Assembly (NCBI GenBank): GCA_903859205.1
Contig: CAIOLM010000034.1
Location: forward strand, 89,800-153,799
Length of the DNA: 64,000 nucleotides
Direction of reading: 5' to 3'
Source of the DNA: an uncultured Microbacteriaceae bacterium
Lineage (GTDB): Bacteria; Actinomycetota; Actinomycetes; Actinomycetales; Microbacteriaceae
In this document: positions 63,172 through 64,000 of the stretch, piece after piece
Numbering within the stretch: position 1 is the stretch's first letter
How the letters are laid out: each line of letters begins with the position of its first letter
Notes under the pieces: generated by a model
What the model was told of the DNA's origin: nothing
The model's database searches: none
What the model saw: only the letters and a program-made list of their open reading frames with translations
Position numbers and translations under genes: made by a program

Positions 63172-64000
63172 TTGGTCTGGCCTTCTCTGGCTTGTTTTGC
63201 TTTTGCTCATCAACGCGTTTTTTGTTGCTGCCGAATTCGCTCTTGTGGCCGCTCGCCGCTCGCAGATCGAGCCCGCAGTCATCGCCGGCAAGCGCTCAGC
63301 GAAGACTGCGCTCTGGGCGATGGAGCACGCCGCGCTCATGCTGGCGACCTGTCAGCTCGGCATCACGGTGTGTTCGCTGCTCATCCTGAATGTGGCCGAG
63401 CCATCGATTCACGACCTCGTTGTCGGAGCACTCGGCTTCACGGGCCTTTCACACGCGGTCACCAGCACGATTGGGTTCATCTTGGCCCTGGTCATCGTGA
63501 CGTTCCTGCACGTGACCTTCGGCGAGATGATCCCCAAGAACGCGTCGTTCTCGGTGCCCGACCGGGCCCTGCTACTTCTGGCCGTTCCGTTGGTTTTCTT
63601 GGGCAACATCCTCATGCCAATAATCGTTGCGTTCAACGCGATTGCCAATGGCGTGGTTCGCCTATTCGGTATGACCCCGCGATCCGAGGCGGTCAGCACC
63701 TTCACGCTCGAGCAGGTTGCCCGAATCGTTTCGCACTCCACCCGTGAGGGAACGATTGAAGACTCTTCTGGCACCATCTCGGCCGCCTTTGAATTCACCG
63801 CCAAGAAGGCCAAAGACTCCCAGGTACTGCTTGCAGATCTGGTGAGTTTGCCCGAGAGCGTGACGGCTGAAGACGTCGAGCAGGCCGTCACAACACACGG
63901 ATTCTCGCGCTACGTCATCGTCGATGGTGACGGTATCCCCATGGGGTACCTGCACCTCAAAGACATTCTTGATGAAGCCAGCGAAACCGGCACCGATGCC
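63164..64000 (+). CDS. Second CNNM/CorC-family membrane protein, 3' end outside window
   Basis: 279 residues are present without a stop before base 64000. The DUF21 membrane domain is complete (AEFALVAARRSQIEP, ATCQLGITVCSLLILNVAEP, FGEMIPKNASFS) and the first CBS domain begins near residue 190-270 (FSRYVIVDGDGIPMGYLHLKDIL). It pairs with the preceding gene as a likely heteromeric transporter, a common actinobacterial tandem (Rv1841c/Rv1842c type by memory). The ATG at 63164 overlaps the previous gene by 8 nt. Confidence 0.9.
   Translation, partial: MDSWSGLLWLVLLLLINAFFVAAEFALVAARRSQIEPAVIAGKRSAKTALWAMEHAALMLATCQLGITVCSLLILNVAEPSIHDLVVGALGFTGLSHAVTSTIGFILALVIVTFLHVTFGEMIPKNASFSVPDRALLLLAVPLVFLGNILMPIIVAFNAIANGVVRLFGMTPRSEAVSTFTLEQVARIVSHSTREGTIEDSSGTISAAFEFTAKKAKDSQVLLADLVSLPESVTAEDVEQAVTTHGFSRYVIVDGDGIPMGYLHLKDILDEASETGTDA

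Overview
The window looks like a chromosomal segment of a high-GC (roughly 60% by eye) actinobacterium. It carries two WhiB proteins, the MtrA-MtrB-LpqB system, a SigH/SigR-type sigma factor with a zinc anti-sigma factor, an AccA/AccD/AccE acyl-CoA carboxylase and a Kgd-type multifunctional 2-oxoglutarate enzyme. From memory, much of the gene content and local order resembles the M. tuberculosis stretch running from about pmmB/deoD through accA3-maf-accE5-accD5-birA-purK-purE, whiB2-manB-sahH-mtrAB-lpqB-secA1 to whiB1-pdtaS-sigH-aroA. The overall style (many short intergenic gaps, Rv3235-type gene after secA, CpaE-like ATPase) fits Microbacteriaceae; that family assignment is an inference.

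Layout. 1-7.7 kb: sugar-phosphate mutase (cut by the left edge), purine nucleoside phosphorylase, LpdA-type flavoprotein, biotin-carboxylase subunit, Maf and a TRAM-domain RNA methyltransferase. 7.7-12.8 kb: a compact catabolic island (FAH-family hydrolase, Dabb protein, GntR regulator, FAD aromatic hydroxylase, two-subunit 3-oxoacid CoA-transferase). Its three transcription units share a TTTCGAAA-core palindrome, exact as a 12-mer at two of them. 13-24.5 kb: AccE-AccD, BirA, PH-domain protein, mannosyl transfer (Ppm-like GT2, GtrA), PurK/PurE, LCP protein, O-antigen-ligase-like protein, acyl-CoA dehydrogenase, ManA. 24.5-41.4 kb: WhiB2, a large membrane glycosyltransferase, DUF5719, a zincin-like protein, DUF3499, ManB, AhcY, MtrAB-LpqB, ComF, HPF and SecA. 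41.4-44.6 kb: small hypothetical genes, an HTH protein, a SAF-domain protein and a CpaE/MinD-like ATPase. 44.6-51.7 kb: a second catabolic island under an IclR regulator (two SDRs, cyclase-family hydrolase, alpha/beta hydrolase, Baeyer-Villiger-type monooxygenase, membrane-anchored esterase). 51.7-64 kb: PdtaS-type kinase, WhiB1, membrane protein, Bcp, RsgA, AroA, SigH-RshA, Kgd and two CNNM/CBS membrane proteins, the second cut by the right edge.

How it works together. The core supplies acyl-CoA carboxylation with its biotin ligase, purine steps, mannose-phosphate metabolism feeding polyprenyl-phosphate-mannose, envelope assembly and envelope sensing. The islands add oxygenase-based catabolism with local regulators, and neither encodes a complete pathway within the window. 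Many genes lack a Shine-Dalgarno sequence and have a TAnnnT hexamer 6-8 nt before the start codon, suggesting frequent leaderless transcripts; one divergent pair shares a perfectly symmetric -10 palindrome. DnaA-box-like TTATCCACA sequences are unusually dense between 41.9 and 47.2 kb. No rRNA, tRNA, CRISPR array or insertion sequence was seen, and no intergenic gap exceeds 300 bases.
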